Shown here: positions 25,684 through 33,904 of the stretch, piece by piece
How positions within the stretch are numbered: position 1 is the stretch's first letter
How the letters are laid out: every line of letters starts with the position of its first letter
From: CAYZJV01 sp964482325
Lineage (GTDB): Bacteria; Spirochaetota; Spirochaetia; Sphaerochaetales; Sphaerochaetaceae
Length of the DNA stretch: 64,000 nt
NCBI GenBank assembly: GCA_964482325.1
Contig: CAYZXD010000003.1
Location: 41,688-105,687, forward strand
Reading direction: 5' to 3'
Made by a program: the position numbers and the translations under genes
The notes under the pieces: generated by a model
What the model was told of the DNA's origin: nothing
Databases searched by the model: none
What the model saw: the letters and a program-made list of their open reading frames with translations, nothing else

Positions 25684-26965
25684 TAGAGCAGCAAAGTTGA
25701 ATAACATACTGGATTCTACCTTGATAGGACGTCTTTTATCTCCTTATGGGAAAAGAATATTTTTTCCAGAGGGGATCGTGGCTCAGAGTCAGATAGCAGC
25801 TCAACAGGCCTGGGCTATTGATGCCACTGCAGGGGTGGCAAAGGAACATGGACATTATATTTCTCTTTCTCAGTTTGACCGTCATGCTTCGTTGATTACC
25901 CGTGATCAAATGGTTTCCTATGCACCTACAGCAGGAGATCGTAAGCTGCGTGAAATCTGGCAGCAGGAGTTGCATCGAAAAAATCCTTCACTGGTACCTG
26001 ATGTCCATACACTTCCGATAATCACTTGTGGATTGACTCAATCATTATCTCTTGCTGCTGAGCTGTTCATTGGACCTCAGGATGCGGTGATCGTGGGTGA
26101 ACCTTGCTGGGACAATTATGAATTGATTTTTCAGGTAAAACAGAAAGCCACGGTGTACGCACCATCATGGTTCACACCTGAACGCCGTTTCACAACCGAA
26201 TACCTTGCACAGACTCTGGATACGATATCGGCAAAAAAAGTAATTATCGTGGTGAATTTCCCACATAATCCGACCGGTTATACGCCGACAGAAGCGCAGC
26301 TGTATGAGTTGCGTGATCTGATCTTCGGCAAAGCAGATCAGGGAACCGATGTGATCGTGCTAGTGGATGATGCATACTTTGGACTCTTCCATGATGATCA
26401 GGCTGCACGTCAGTCCTTCTTTACGTATCTTTGTGGTCAGCATAAGCGTGTTTTGGCGATTAAGTGTGATGCTGCAACCAAGGAATCTCTGGTATGGGGG
26501 TTCAGGATCGGATTTATCACGTATGGATTTTCTCCTCTGAGCAGTGAAGCTGCTTATGCTCTGGAACAAAAAACGATGGGAGCATTACGGGCCTCAGTTT
26601 CCAGCTGTTCACGGATAGGCCAATCGCTGCTTCTTGCGGTCATAAACGATGCTTCTTATCATGAGGAAATTAACGCAGCACAGCAGACCATTGCCCGCAG
26701 GTATGCTATAGTGCAGAAAGAACTAAAGCTGCATGCTGACTCGGAAGTATTGCTTCCCTACCCATATAACTCGGGGTACTTCTGCACGCTGCATTGTGTC
26801 ATAGATGCTCAGCAGTTGCGAAGAAGATTGCTTGACCAGTGTGGAATGGGGATTGTCGCTCTTGGAGATCACACGATACGGATTGCCTATTCGGCAATCG
26901 ATGATGATCAGATACCGGTACTGATTGATGCGTTATACCGGGAAGCTGAGGCGTTATGGAGATAA
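25676..26965 (+). CDS. Class I/II pyridoxal-phosphate aminotransferase
   Basis: A 429-residue fold-type I PLP enzyme. NFPHNPTGYTP, VDDAYFGLF and the lysine context DAATKESLVWGFRIGF mark the cofactor site; the last contains the Schiff-base lysine and the phosphate-binding arginine. The acceptor and donor amino acids cannot be assigned. The start overlaps ligA by 8 bases and the end overlaps the ModE-like gene by 10 bases, so the four genes 23605-28687 are probably one transcript. Confidence 0.85.
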   Translation: MDDRAAKLNNILDSTLIGRLLSPYGKRIFFPEGIVAQSQIAAQQAWAIDATAGVAKEHGHYISLSQFDRHASLITRDQMVSYAPTAGDRKLREIWQQELHRKNPSLVPDVHTLPIITCGLTQSLSLAAELFIGPQDAVIVGEPCWDNYELIFQVKQKATVYAPSWFTPERRFTTEYLAQTLDTISAKKVIIVVNFPHNPTGYTPTEAQLYELRDLIFGKADQGTDVIVLVDDAYFGLFHDDQAARQSFFTYLCGQHKRVLAIKCDAATKESLVWGFRIGFITYGFSPLSSEAAYALEQKTMGALRASVSSCSRIGQSLLLAVINDASYHEEINAAQQTIARRYAIVQKELKLHADSEVLLPYPYNSGYFCTLHCVIDAQQLRRRLLDQCGMGIVALGDHTIRIAYSAIDDDQIPVLIDALYREAEALWR

Positions 26966-27354
26966 AAACCAAGCTGTACCTGGTTGATACTGAAGGTGAA
27001 AAATTTATGGGTATCGGGGTTCTGTGGCTGCTCAAGGAAGTGGACAGGCAGGGCTCATTACGTGCTGCTGCTGTAGAACTCGGAATCTCGTATTCCAAAG
27101 CATATGCGATGATAAGAAATCTGGAAAAACAAACGAGTATTCCGGTTCTGGTACGGCGGAGGGGAGGTGCAGACCATGAAGGTTCATCCCTTACTGCATT
27201 CGGCAAACGCTTTTTAATGTTGTATGATACATTTCAGCAGAAGGCCAAATTGCAATTGGAGAAACCATTCGCCGAGTTTTCTCGTGATTTTTCCACGTTA
27301 GTACATGAATATGTTCAAATAGATATGCCAAAGGAGTCAACCCATGGAGCTTAA
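26956..27354 (+). CDS. ModE N-terminal-like winged-helix regulator
   Basis: A 132-residue protein consisting almost only of a LysR/ModE-type winged helix: GVLWLLKEVDRQGSLRAAAVELGISYSKAYAMIRNLEKQ, then VLVRRRGGADHEGSSLTAFGKRFL. In ModE this domain binds the mod operator. The molybdate-binding C-terminal domain is absent, so ligand sensing, if any, is different. It overlaps both the aminotransferase upstream and the phosphofructokinase downstream by about 10 bases each. A molybdenum-hydroxylase-like operon starts 3.4 kb away, which may or may not be meaningful. Confidence 0.75.
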   Translation: MEIKTKLYLVDTEGEKFMGIGVLWLLKEVDRQGSLRAAAVELGISYSKAYAMIRNLEKQTSIPVLVRRRGGADHEGSSLTAFGKRFLMLYDTFQQKAKLQLEKPFAEFSRDFSTLVHEYVQIDMPKESTHGA

Positions 27355-28687
27355 ACCAGGAAAGAAGAAGTATGACTTTACCGTTCCTCGTCTCGGTACA
27401 CCGAAGATCAATTCTCCGATTCAGATGTCAACTTCCCTAGATGACGGCCTTGCAGATTATGTAACAGAGGACAAACGGGTCTATTTCGGTATTGATGCAA
27501 AAATCAACGAGAAGGGAGAAGAAGTGCCCGAGTATCATGATACGGTTGAATTGGCCGGTCCTCGGGAGAAACTCTATTTCAACCCGGCGCATGTTCATGC
27601 CGCGATTGTAACCTGTGGAGGTATCTGTCCCGGATTGAATAATGTAATTCGTGCCGTGGTTCGCTGTTTCTGGTATCGATATGGCGTTCGTCGTATCTCC
27701 GGTATCCGTTTCGGGTATCGCGGATTGCTGGAAAATTCCCCGTATCCGCTAATGACCCTCGATCCTGATGTTGTCGATGATATTCAGGAGAAAGGCGGTA
27801 CCATCCTCGGGAGTTCTCGCGGTGGCGGTGACCGGGTTGAGGAAATTGTCGATTCACTGGAACGTCTCAATATTAATGTGCTGATCACCATTGGAGGTGA
27901 CGGAACCTTGCGTGGAGCCTATGAGATCGGTGAAGAGGTAAAAAAGCGGAATCTGAAGATTGCTGTTATCGGTGTGCCGAAAACCATCGATAATGATCTC
28001 TCTTTTATCCAGATTTCTTTCGGATTCGACACTGCAGTTATGCATGCGGTCCCCTCAGTCCGAGGCGCTCATACCGAGGCGAAGGCTTCAGTTAATGGGA
28101 TTGGATTGGTAAAAGTGATGGGTCGCGAATCGGGCTTCATTGCTGCAAGTACGGCTCTTGCCATGAGTGATGTGAATTTCTGCCTCATTCCCGAAAACCC
28201 GTTTGACCTGGAAGGACCGAATGGATTGCTGCATCATCTGCGCAAGCGGATACTGGATCGTGGGCATGCAGTCATTCTTGTTGCTGAGGGAGCGGGACAG
28301 GACTTGGTTCCGAAAACAGGAGAAAAGGATGCCTCGGGCAATGTTCGTTTTACCGATATCGGAATTTTTCTTAAGGATCGTATCAAGCAGTATTTTGCTG
28401 ACGAGGGAATTGAGATGAGTCTGAAATACATAGATCCGAGTTATATTATCCGCAGTGCTCAGGCGAATCCAAATGACTCGATCTATTGTTCACGTCTTGG
28501 AGCACATGCTGTTCATGCAGCTATGGCAGGAAAGACACAGACATTGATATCACTGGTAAATAATAAGTTTGTTCATATTCCCATCAAAGTTGCTGTTTCA
28601 GAGCGCAATCATGTAAACACTGAGGGAAGTCTCTGGCGGGATGTGCTGGAAAACACTCGCCAGATGGCATCAATGAAAAATAAATAA
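27344..28687 (+). CDS. 6-phosphofructokinase, long atypical (PPi-type) clade
   Basis: A 447-residue phosphofructokinase that phosphorylates fructose 6-phosphate. The length and the motif PKTIDND (residues 212-218, lysine at the second position) match the PPi-dependent and long clades. The nucleotide loop reads GGDGT (184-188), with the glycine found in ATP-using enzymes rather than the GGDD of PPi enzymes. That combination is known from trypanosomatid-like ATP-dependent members, so ATP use is the better guess. GESGF-type MGRESGFIAA and the C-terminal region are intact. It overlaps the ModE-like gene by 11 bases. Confidence 0.9.
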   Translation: MELKPGKKKYDFTVPRLGTPKINSPIQMSTSLDDGLADYVTEDKRVYFGIDAKINEKGEEVPEYHDTVELAGPREKLYFNPAHVHAAIVTCGGICPGLNNVIRAVVRCFWYRYGVRRISGIRFGYRGLLENSPYPLMTLDPDVVDDIQEKGGTILGSSRGGGDRVEEIVDSLERLNINVLITIGGDGTLRGAYEIGEEVKKRNLKIAVIGVPKTIDNDLSFIQISFGFDTAVMHAVPSVRGAHTEAKASVNGIGLVKVMGRESGFIAASTALAMSDVNFCLIPENPFDLEGPNGLLHHLRKRILDRGHAVILVAEGAGQDLVPKTGEKDASGNVRFTDIGIFLKDRIKQYFADEGIEMSLKYIDPSYIIRSAQANPNDSIYCSRLGAHAVHAAMAGKTQTLISLVNNKFVHIPIKVAVSERNHVNTEGSLWRDVLENTRQMASMKNK

Positions 28688-28711
28688 GCTGCCTGTTGAG
28701 TAAATTAATTT

Positions 28712-28739
28712 AAGCTCCGGGATATGTATCTCGGAGCTT
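28712..28739 (+). terminator. Terminator-like hairpin after phosphofructokinase
   Basis: AAGCTCCGGGATA (28712-28724) pairs with TATCTCGGAGCTT (28727-28739), with one G-U pair and a very tight loop. No T-run follows (GATTGCTT), so it may be a 3'-end stabiliser rather than a strong terminator. Confidence 0.55.
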
Positions 28740-28926
28740 GATTGCTTACTGCCATGAAGATGTCATAATTTTACATAATATTTTCTCTTTTAGTTAAATT
28801 ATGTGAACAGAAACATATTAAACAAGAATTTTGAGTAAAATGTGGGAAATGTAATCGTTTCCTATCGATTGAATCTTAAAATCTTCATATCATTTAATAA
28901 ATTTTTCAATATTTTATTAAAAGCTC

Positions 28927-28955
28927 TTGATTCTTTTATACGATTTCGCTAAATT
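28927..28955 (+). promoter_or_regulatory. Promoter of the candidate small RNA
   Basis: TTGATT (28927-28932), a 17-base spacer and TAAATT (28950-28955). The roughly 60 bases upstream are nearly pure A/T, like an UP element. Predicted start near 28962. Confidence 0.5.
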
Positions 28956-28961
28956 TCCATC

Positions 28962-29080
28962 GAAAGGAAAAACGAATGGATTTATTCCTTCCGATACCAT
29001 GGACTCCATTCAATTGACTTTTCATAACCTCCTTTTTGTTCCCCCTGGGTTTAACCTCCTTTTCCCCAGGGGGTTTTTTT
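28962..29080 (+). ncRNA. Candidate small RNA with two anti-Shine-Dalgarno elements
   Basis: From a predicted start near 28962 to a textbook terminator is about 119 bases. A 7-bp stem (GAATGGA 28974-28980 with TCCATTC 29005-29011) forms the 5' domain. The word AACCTCCTTTT occurs twice, at 29026-29036 in the linker and at 29053-29063 in the terminator loop; it is the exact complement of AAAAGGAGGTT, a perfect ribosome-binding site. C/U-rich, loop-exposed copies of this kind are typical of trans-acting small RNAs that block translation initiation. No plausible protein is encoded on this strand. The remaining 28740-28926 is AT-rich with nothing recognisable. Confidence 0.55.
29041..29080 (+). terminator. 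Strong Rho-independent terminator
   Basis: CCCCCTGGG (29041-29049) pairs with CCCAGGGGG (29065-29073), a 9-bp stem with a 15-base loop, followed by seven T residues. It points along the plus strand, more than 350 bases after phosphofructokinase, which implies a separate short transcript. Confidence 0.85.
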
Positions 29081-29082
29081 GT

Positions 29083-30669
29083 TCACTGAGTAAACAGTTG
29101 CAGGTACGTCTGAAGTGCAGCATCACCGGCTCCACCCGCAAGGACCTGCTTTGCCAACACTTTGCCCAGTTGAACTCCTTCCTGGTCAAAACTGTTGATA
29201 TTCCAGATAAACCCTTGAAACATCACTTTGTTTTCATAGTGAGCAAGCAGAGCTCCAAGTGTACAGGGAGTGAGACGATCTCCGATGATAACACTGGAGA
29301 ATCGATTCCCAGGGAACGTCCGATTTGCGTTGGTATCATCTTTTCCCCGGGCGAAGGCAACGATCTGGGCAATTAAATTGGCATTCAATTTCTCTAGACT
29401 TGTTGAACCGTCAATCTGAATATCCTGTTTTCGTTGTGTCTGGCGGAATCCGATAAATTGCAGGGGTACGGTATCGGTCCCCTGATGTAACAGTTGATAG
29501 AATGAATGCTGTCCATTGGTTCCCGGTTCACCGAATAATACCGGGCCCGTTGAGTAGTTAACCGGGTGTCCTGACCGGTTTACCTGCTTTCCATTACTTT
29601 CCATATCGAGTTGCTGCAGGTGTGCAGGAAATCGTGAAAGTGCCTGCGAGTAGGGCAGGATGGCTGACCAGGGCAGATGCAGTACATTGCGCAGGTAGAT
29701 GCCGATAAGAGCATCAAGGAGGGCTCCGTTTTTGGTGATATCTTGCTCAAGGGCCAAAGTATCTGCTTCGTGTGCTCCTGCAAGGAATTGAGCGAACACA
29801 GAATAGCCAAAAGCGATGGAGAGGATCACAGCCCCAACCGCGCTTGTTGACGAGTATCTTCCACCGATATAGTCATCAATATAAAACGATGCGAGAAAAT
29901 CATCTGAAGAGGCAAGGGGACTTGAATTGCTGGTCACTGCCGCCATATGTTTTGCCGGATCAATACCTGCGATTCCAGAATCCATAATTGCCTGACGTAC
30001 CAGCTGATAATTAGTAAGCGTTTCCTGTGTTGTGCCACTTTTTGAGACGAGAATAAACAACGTACGCTCAACATCTATTCCTTCCAGTACTGCAGCAGCA
30101 TCATCGGGATCGACATTCGAAATGAAACGGGCCGCTATCCGATCAAGCTGTTCTCCTGCTGCCCAGCCCTCAAGGGCAAGGTACAGAGCACGTGGTCCCA
30201 GATCGCTTCCACCGATTCCGATCTGAACTACTGTGGTGAACGTTTTTCCTGTTGAACCGAGAAGGCTGCCATTCCTGATCTGTTCGGAAAAAACTCTTAC
30301 CCGTTCAAGCTGTTCACGATAGAACTGCCCTTTATCGACTCCGTCAGCAAGCACTGAGCTCTCTTCTCCCAAGACTGAACCACGGGTGAGATGATGGAGA
30401 ACCATCCGATTTTCTCCCGTATTCATGATTTGTCCGGCAAGCAGTGCGCGATATTTTTCCACCACTTCCTGTTCGTCTGCTAATGCCTGCAATAGTTTTA
30501 CATGGCGATCATCCACCGGCATTGCTGCCCAGTGATACGTCAATCCAGCTCCGCAGGGTGCTGAAGCTGTTGTAATTCGATCAGCGAGAAGCGCTGAACG
30601 GATATCGACCGGAGGTGTCTTTGCCAGTTGCGAGAACGTGTTTGTGTTTGTTAAATCGGTAAATTGCAT
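29083..30669 (-). CDS. pgi: Glucose-6-phosphate isomerase
   Basis: A 528-residue glycolytic enzyme interconverting glucose 6-phosphate and fructose 6-phosphate. GIGGSDLGPRAL and VSKSGTTQETLTN are the sugar-phosphate-binding (SIS) motifs, and GGRYSSTSAVG and GEPGTNGQHSFYQLLHQGT contain catalytic residues. I use the ATG at 30669 because GGAG is 8 bases upstream; the earlier ATG at 30696 overlaps a TATAAT -10 element. A functional partner of the phosphofructokinase on the opposite strand. Confidence 0.95.
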   Translation of the reverse strand: MQFTDLTNTNTFSQLAKTPPVDIRSALLADRITTASAPCGAGLTYHWAAMPVDDRHVKLLQALADEQEVVEKYRALLAGQIMNTGENRMVLHHLTRGSVLGEESSVLADGVDKGQFYREQLERVRVFSEQIRNGSLLGSTGKTFTTVVQIGIGGSDLGPRALYLALEGWAAGEQLDRIAARFISNVDPDDAAAVLEGIDVERTLFILVSKSGTTQETLTNYQLVRQAIMDSGIAGIDPAKHMAAVTSNSSPLASSDDFLASFYIDDYIGGRYSSTSAVGAVILSIAFGYSVFAQFLAGAHEADTLALEQDITKNGALLDALIGIYLRNVLHLPWSAILPYSQALSRFPAHLQQLDMESNGKQVNRSGHPVNYSTGPVLFGEPGTNGQHSFYQLLHQGTDTVPLQFIGFRQTQRKQDIQIDGSTSLEKLNANLIAQIVAFARGKDDTNANRTFPGNRFSSVIIGDRLTPCTLGALLAHYENKVMFQGFIWNINSFDQEGVQLGKVLAKQVLAGGAGDAALQTYLQLFTQ

Positions 30670-30687
30670 ACCATAATCTCCTCTTGT

Positions 30688-30693
30688 ATTATA
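30688..30693 (-). promoter_or_regulatory. -10 element of the pgi promoter
   Basis: Perfect TATAAT on the minus strand, about 18 bases before the pgi start at 30669. The best -35 candidate is TTGCTC with a long 19-base spacer. It decides the pgi start, because the upstream ATG lies inside the promoter. Confidence 0.5.
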
Positions 30694-30740
30694 CATAAAC
30701 TGTACTGCAGGAGAGCAAGGCAGGCAATAATGATTATTGG

Positions 30741-31211
30741 TTATCCATCAATTTCCGGAATGCGCAGTTTAAAGCTTTCGAGGAGATCTTCCTTGGTCAC
30801 TCCCTCTCTGAGAATGACAAAGATGGTGTCATCACCGGCAAGCGTTCCCAGAATTTCGGGCAACGCAAGGACATCAAGTGCCAGTGCTACGCTGTTTGCA
30901 TGTCCACTTCTCGTTTTAATAACACCAAAATTATAGCTGAATTCGATGGAGAGGACTCCTCTGCGTACATCCTGTATATAACTTTTCTCAGATTCCGAGA
31001 TGAGGTCATTATCGGGTAGTGAATAATAATAACCTGACCAACCGTCAGAAATTTTTCCCACTTTGAGCATCTTTAAATCACGGGAGAGCGTTGCCTGGGT
31101 TACTTTATATCCCTCTTTCGCCAACAGTTCCAGCAAGGTATCCTGATTGTCTATACGGTTGTTTTTAATCAGTTCTTTTACCACAGAAAGTCGTGTGTTT
31201 CGTTCCTTCAT
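30741..31211 (-). CDS. argR: Arginine repressor family regulator
   Basis: A 156-residue ArgR/AhrC protein. The N-terminal winged helix is VVKELIKNNRIDNQDTLLEL, then YKVTQATLSRDLKMLKV with the SR motif. The C-terminal hexamerisation and arginine-binding domain has GTLAGDDTIFVILR, whose GDDT aspartates bind arginine. The ATG at 31211 has GGAG 6 bases upstream and gives the family N-terminus; the open frame extends far upstream without relevance. A palindrome 35 bases before the start may be its own operator. Confidence 0.9.
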   Translation of the reverse strand: MKERNTRLSVVKELIKNNRIDNQDTLLELLAKEGYKVTQATLSRDLKMLKVGKISDGWSGYYYSLPDNDLISESEKSYIQDVRRGVLSIEFSYNFGVIKTRSGHANSVALALDVLALPEILGTLAGDDTIFVILREGVTKEDLLESFKLRIPEIDG

Positions 31212-31245
31212 GCCCAGCTCCATCGGTATATTTATTCTGCAATAC

Positions 31246-31261
31246 CTGTATGAATATACAG
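31246..31261. promoter_or_regulatory. Candidate ARG-box palindrome
   Basis: CTGTATGAATATACAG: 6-bp arms around GAAT, matching one TGAAT half-site of known ARG boxes but not the other. It lies between divergent argR and lemA, so autoregulation of argR is the simplest reading. Confidence 0.35.
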
Positions 31262-31371
31262 TACAACGCGGGGAAATACAAGGACAATATACGCAGAGAA
31301 TGAAGCTCTCATAATACAGTAGACGAATGGTATAAGTGGTTATATAGTGAGCGCATGTAGGGAGGTGCACT

Positions 31372-31920
31372 ATGGTGGCGATCATCGTTATTGTGATAGT
31401 AGTTTTGGTTTTACTGTATGGAGTAGCAACTTATAATAAGTTGGTGCGATTGAGAAATCAGAGTGAAGAGTCTGCGGCAGCTATTGATGCCAATCTGAAG
31501 AAACGATACGATCTGGTTCCCAATCTTGTTGAGACGGTAAAGGGGTATGCAAAGCATGAGCAGGAGACCCTCACCGCAGTGATTGAAGCCCGGAACAGTG
31601 CCATGAGTGCAACTACGCTCACCGAGAAAAATGATGCGGCAAATGCCTTTTCTGCAACATTGAAAAGTCTATTTGCGCTCAGTGAGAGCTATCCCGATCT
31701 GAAAGCAAATCAGGGGTTTTTGGATCTGCAGGCTCAGTTACAGAAGATTGAAGATGATCTGTTACAGGCCCGTAAGTACTACAATGCGGTGATCAGTGAT
31801 ATCAATACTATGGTGGAAACTATTCCTTCATCAATTGTTGCAGGTATTGCACGCTTTACGAAATTACCCTATCTCGCTATTGAAGAGGAAGCTCGAAGCC
31901 GTGTAGACGTTCGATTTTAG
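31372..31920 (+). CDS. lemA: LemA family protein
   Basis: A 182-residue protein with one N-terminal membrane span (VAIIVIVIVVLVLLYGVATYN) and a helical bundle carrying the family motif KRYDLVPNLVETVKGYAKHEQETL and the C-terminal stretch with YNAVISDINTMVETIPSSIVA. GGGAGG stands before the ATG. LemA proteins are of unresolved function, often paired with membrane-anchored zinc-peptidase or DUF2207 genes, as here: the DUF2207 gene begins 10 bases downstream. Confidence 0.9.
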   Translation: MVAIIVIVIVVLVLLYGVATYNKLVRLRNQSEESAAAIDANLKKRYDLVPNLVETVKGYAKHEQETLTAVIEARNSAMSATTLTEKNDAANAFSATLKSLFALSESYPDLKANQGFLDLQAQLQKIEDDLLQARKYYNAVISDINTMVETIPSSIVAGIARFTKLPYLAIEEEARSRVDVRF

Positions 31921-31930
31921 GTAGGTATTC

Positions 31931-33805
31931 ATGCGAAAACAAACATGGTTGAGTGTTTTGGTTCTGTTGTGTCTGTGTGCAATATCCCTGCATGCTGCTT
32001 CAGGGTACAGCATAGAGAGTATGCAAAGCGATATCACCATAACTGCTGAAGGCCATTATGATGTTCATGAGCAGGTTTCTCTGTACTTTCATGAACCATT
32101 GCATGGGTTTTATCGCGTGCTTCCCACCTATTATGACATCGTTGATGGATCTCGAGAGGATGTATATGCACGGATTTCCCGCATCAAGGCAAGCGATACC
32201 CTACAGGTGTCTCATGGATCAACGTATGTGGAGATTCGTCTTGGCAGTGCTGATCGGACAGTTCGGGGATTGCAGGAGTATGCGATCTCTTACCGATATG
32301 ATATCGGGCAGGACCCGTATGAGAATTACGACGAATTCTACTACAATATCGTGGGTGAATATTGGGAGCAGCCTATCAAGCAGTTCTCATTTTCACTGCA
32401 GTTCCCCGCTCCAGTGGATGCAGATATGATCTCTTTTTCACGAGGAGTTTATGGGAGTACGGATGCCGAGGGTGTCAGTTGGAAGCTGTCACCGGATCGG
32501 ATGCAGATTACCGGAGAGACTACCGCACTGCGGCCGGGCGAGGCTCTTACGGTTCGGGTGCAGATGCCGAACGGCTATTTTACCGAACGAACTGACTGGC
32601 AAGGACGTTTTCGCATTGTACTGCTGATTGTTTCGGCACTCCTGATACCTTTAGCCTGGTTTACCTGGAGTCGATACGGTAAGGATAAAGATCTCATTGT
32701 GGTTCCGAACCATGAACCACCTCGAGGCATGAGCCCGCTGGATGTGGGGTATATCATTGATGAGACACTCGATCCAAGGGATGTTACCTCCATGATATTT
32801 TATTGGGCAGACAGGGGGTGTTTGACCATAGTAGAGGAGGGGAAATCCTTTTCATTTATCCGGGGGAAAGACCCGGTTGATGCATCATCATATGAGCGGC
32901 AACTATTCAAGGCTTTTTTTGCTGCGGGGAGCAATGGCGTAGTGCGGGAAACGGATTTAAAAGGTTCATTTTTTCAAGCTTATCAGAAATTAAAAACACA
33001 GGTGGATGCGTTCTATCGGGGAGATCGTGCACTTGCAAGTGTGAAATCCCGCAATAAAGCAGTATTAATCGTCCTGTCAATGCTCCTGCCCGCGGCAGGG
33101 TTTGCATTAGCCCTCACAGCAAATTACGTTGGTATGAGTACGGGTGTTCTATTCGCTTTAGCCACTGGTGAGGGTGTTCTGATGGTGGTTCTTTGGCATC
33201 TGTTATTTCGTACCTGGCACATCAGAAAAACCTTTGGCAAGCTTTTCAGGATCCTGCTTATGCTCATAGTCGGTATCGTAGGCTGTGTTGTTCTTATGAT
33301 TGGCGGTCTTTTTGTTGTCGGAAATAGTATGGATGCAGTTCTTGTCTCAGCTGGTGTTACTGCGGTAACACAGCTCATACTCTCTTACTTCGCAGTGATT
33401 ACACGACAGAGAAGTGCGTATGGAAGGAGTATGCTCGAACAGATTCTCGGACTGAGAGAATTCATTGAGCGGGTGGAGATTGATGAGTTGAAGCGGATGA
33501 TCGATAAGGATCCAGATTACTATTACCGTATCCTTTCGTTTGCCATTGTGCTCGGTCTGGAGAAGAAATGGGCGAAGAAGTTTGATTCCATTACAATTGA
33601 ACCGCCTTCCTGGTATGCAGGTCCGCATACCATGATACACGCCCTTGCGGTGAGTTCCATGCTTTCCCGTTGTAACAGTGCCTTGACCGGTTCTATCGCT
33701 GCCCCGACAAATGGTGCCAAAGGTGGTCATTTCGGTGGTTCTTCTTTCGGCGGGGGAGGTTTCTCCGGAGGAGGTTTCGGTGGCGGAGGCGGAGGAGCCT
33801 GGTAG
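31931..33805 (+). CDS. DUF2207 domain membrane protein with glycine-rich tail
   Basis: A 624-residue exported membrane protein. Residues 1-22 are a signal peptide (LVLLCLCAISLHAA), followed by an extracytoplasmic DUF2207 domain (ITITAEGHYDVHEQVSLYF, EPLHGFYRVLPTYYD). One membrane span lies near residue 230 and others around 370-480. The C-terminus is a Gly/Phe/Ser run (GGHFGGSSFGGGGFSGGG). The function is unknown; pairing with lemA is recurrent in bacteria and suggests a joint envelope role. Confidence 0.85.
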   Translation: MRKQTWLSVLVLLCLCAISLHAASGYSIESMQSDITITAEGHYDVHEQVSLYFHEPLHGFYRVLPTYYDIVDGSREDVYARISRIKASDTLQVSHGSTYVEIRLGSADRTVRGLQEYAISYRYDIGQDPYENYDEFYYNIVGEYWEQPIKQFSFSLQFPAPVDADMISFSRGVYGSTDAEGVSWKLSPDRMQITGETTALRPGEALTVRVQMPNGYFTERTDWQGRFRIVLLIVSALLIPLAWFTWSRYGKDKDLIVVPNHEPPRGMSPLDVGYIIDETLDPRDVTSMIFYWADRGCLTIVEEGKSFSFIRGKDPVDASSYERQLFKAFFAAGSNGVVRETDLKGSFFQAYQKLKTQVDAFYRGDRALASVKSRNKAVLIVLSMLLPAAGFALALTANYVGMSTGVLFALATGEGVLMVVLWHLLFRTWHIRKTFGKLFRILLMLIVGIVGCVVLMIGGLFVVGNSMDAVLVSAGVTAVTQLILSYFAVITRQRSAYGRSMLEQILGLREFIERVEIDELKRMIDKDPDYYYRILSFAIVLGLEKKWAKKFDSITIEPPSWYAGPHTMIHALAVSSMLSRCNSALTGSIAAPTNGAKGGHFGGSSFGGGGFSGGGFGGGGGGAW

Positions 33806-33832
33806 GCCAGAGAAAAAAATGCGAAATAATGT

Positions 33833-33861
33833 TTGACAGCTGTAATGGTGGGGGTTATACT
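33833..33861 (+). promoter_or_regulatory. Strong promoter of the lacI-tct operon
   Basis: TTGACA (33833-33838, perfect), 17-base spacer, TATACT (33856-33861, 5 of 6). Predicted transcription start near 33868, inside the operator palindrome. Confidence 0.85.
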
Positions 33862-33866
33862 GCTGC

Positions 33867-33890
33867 ATAAATGAGAACGTTCTCATTTAT
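33867..33890. promoter_or_regulatory. LacI-family operator (24-bp perfect palindrome)
   Basis: ATAAATGAGAAC at 33867-33878 is followed directly by its exact reverse complement at 33879-33890. The central GAACGTTC with a CG core is typical of LacI-family sites. It overlaps the predicted +1, so the encoded repressor would block its own operon. Confidence 0.85.
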
Positions 33891-33904
33891 AGAGGAAGTT
33901 GCAT

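Noticed and set aside
28942..29036. Minus-strand mini-frame (about 29 codons) just after AAAAGGAGG
   Set aside because: The ATG is only 2 bases from the GGAGG, no promoter is visible on that strand, and the peptide is unremarkable. The AAGGAGG appears because the plus strand carries the anti-Shine-Dalgarno word.
28927..29376. 149-residue frame covering the small RNA and the end of pgi
   Set aside because: It crosses a strong terminator and runs antisense into pgi; the start lies inside the predicted promoter.
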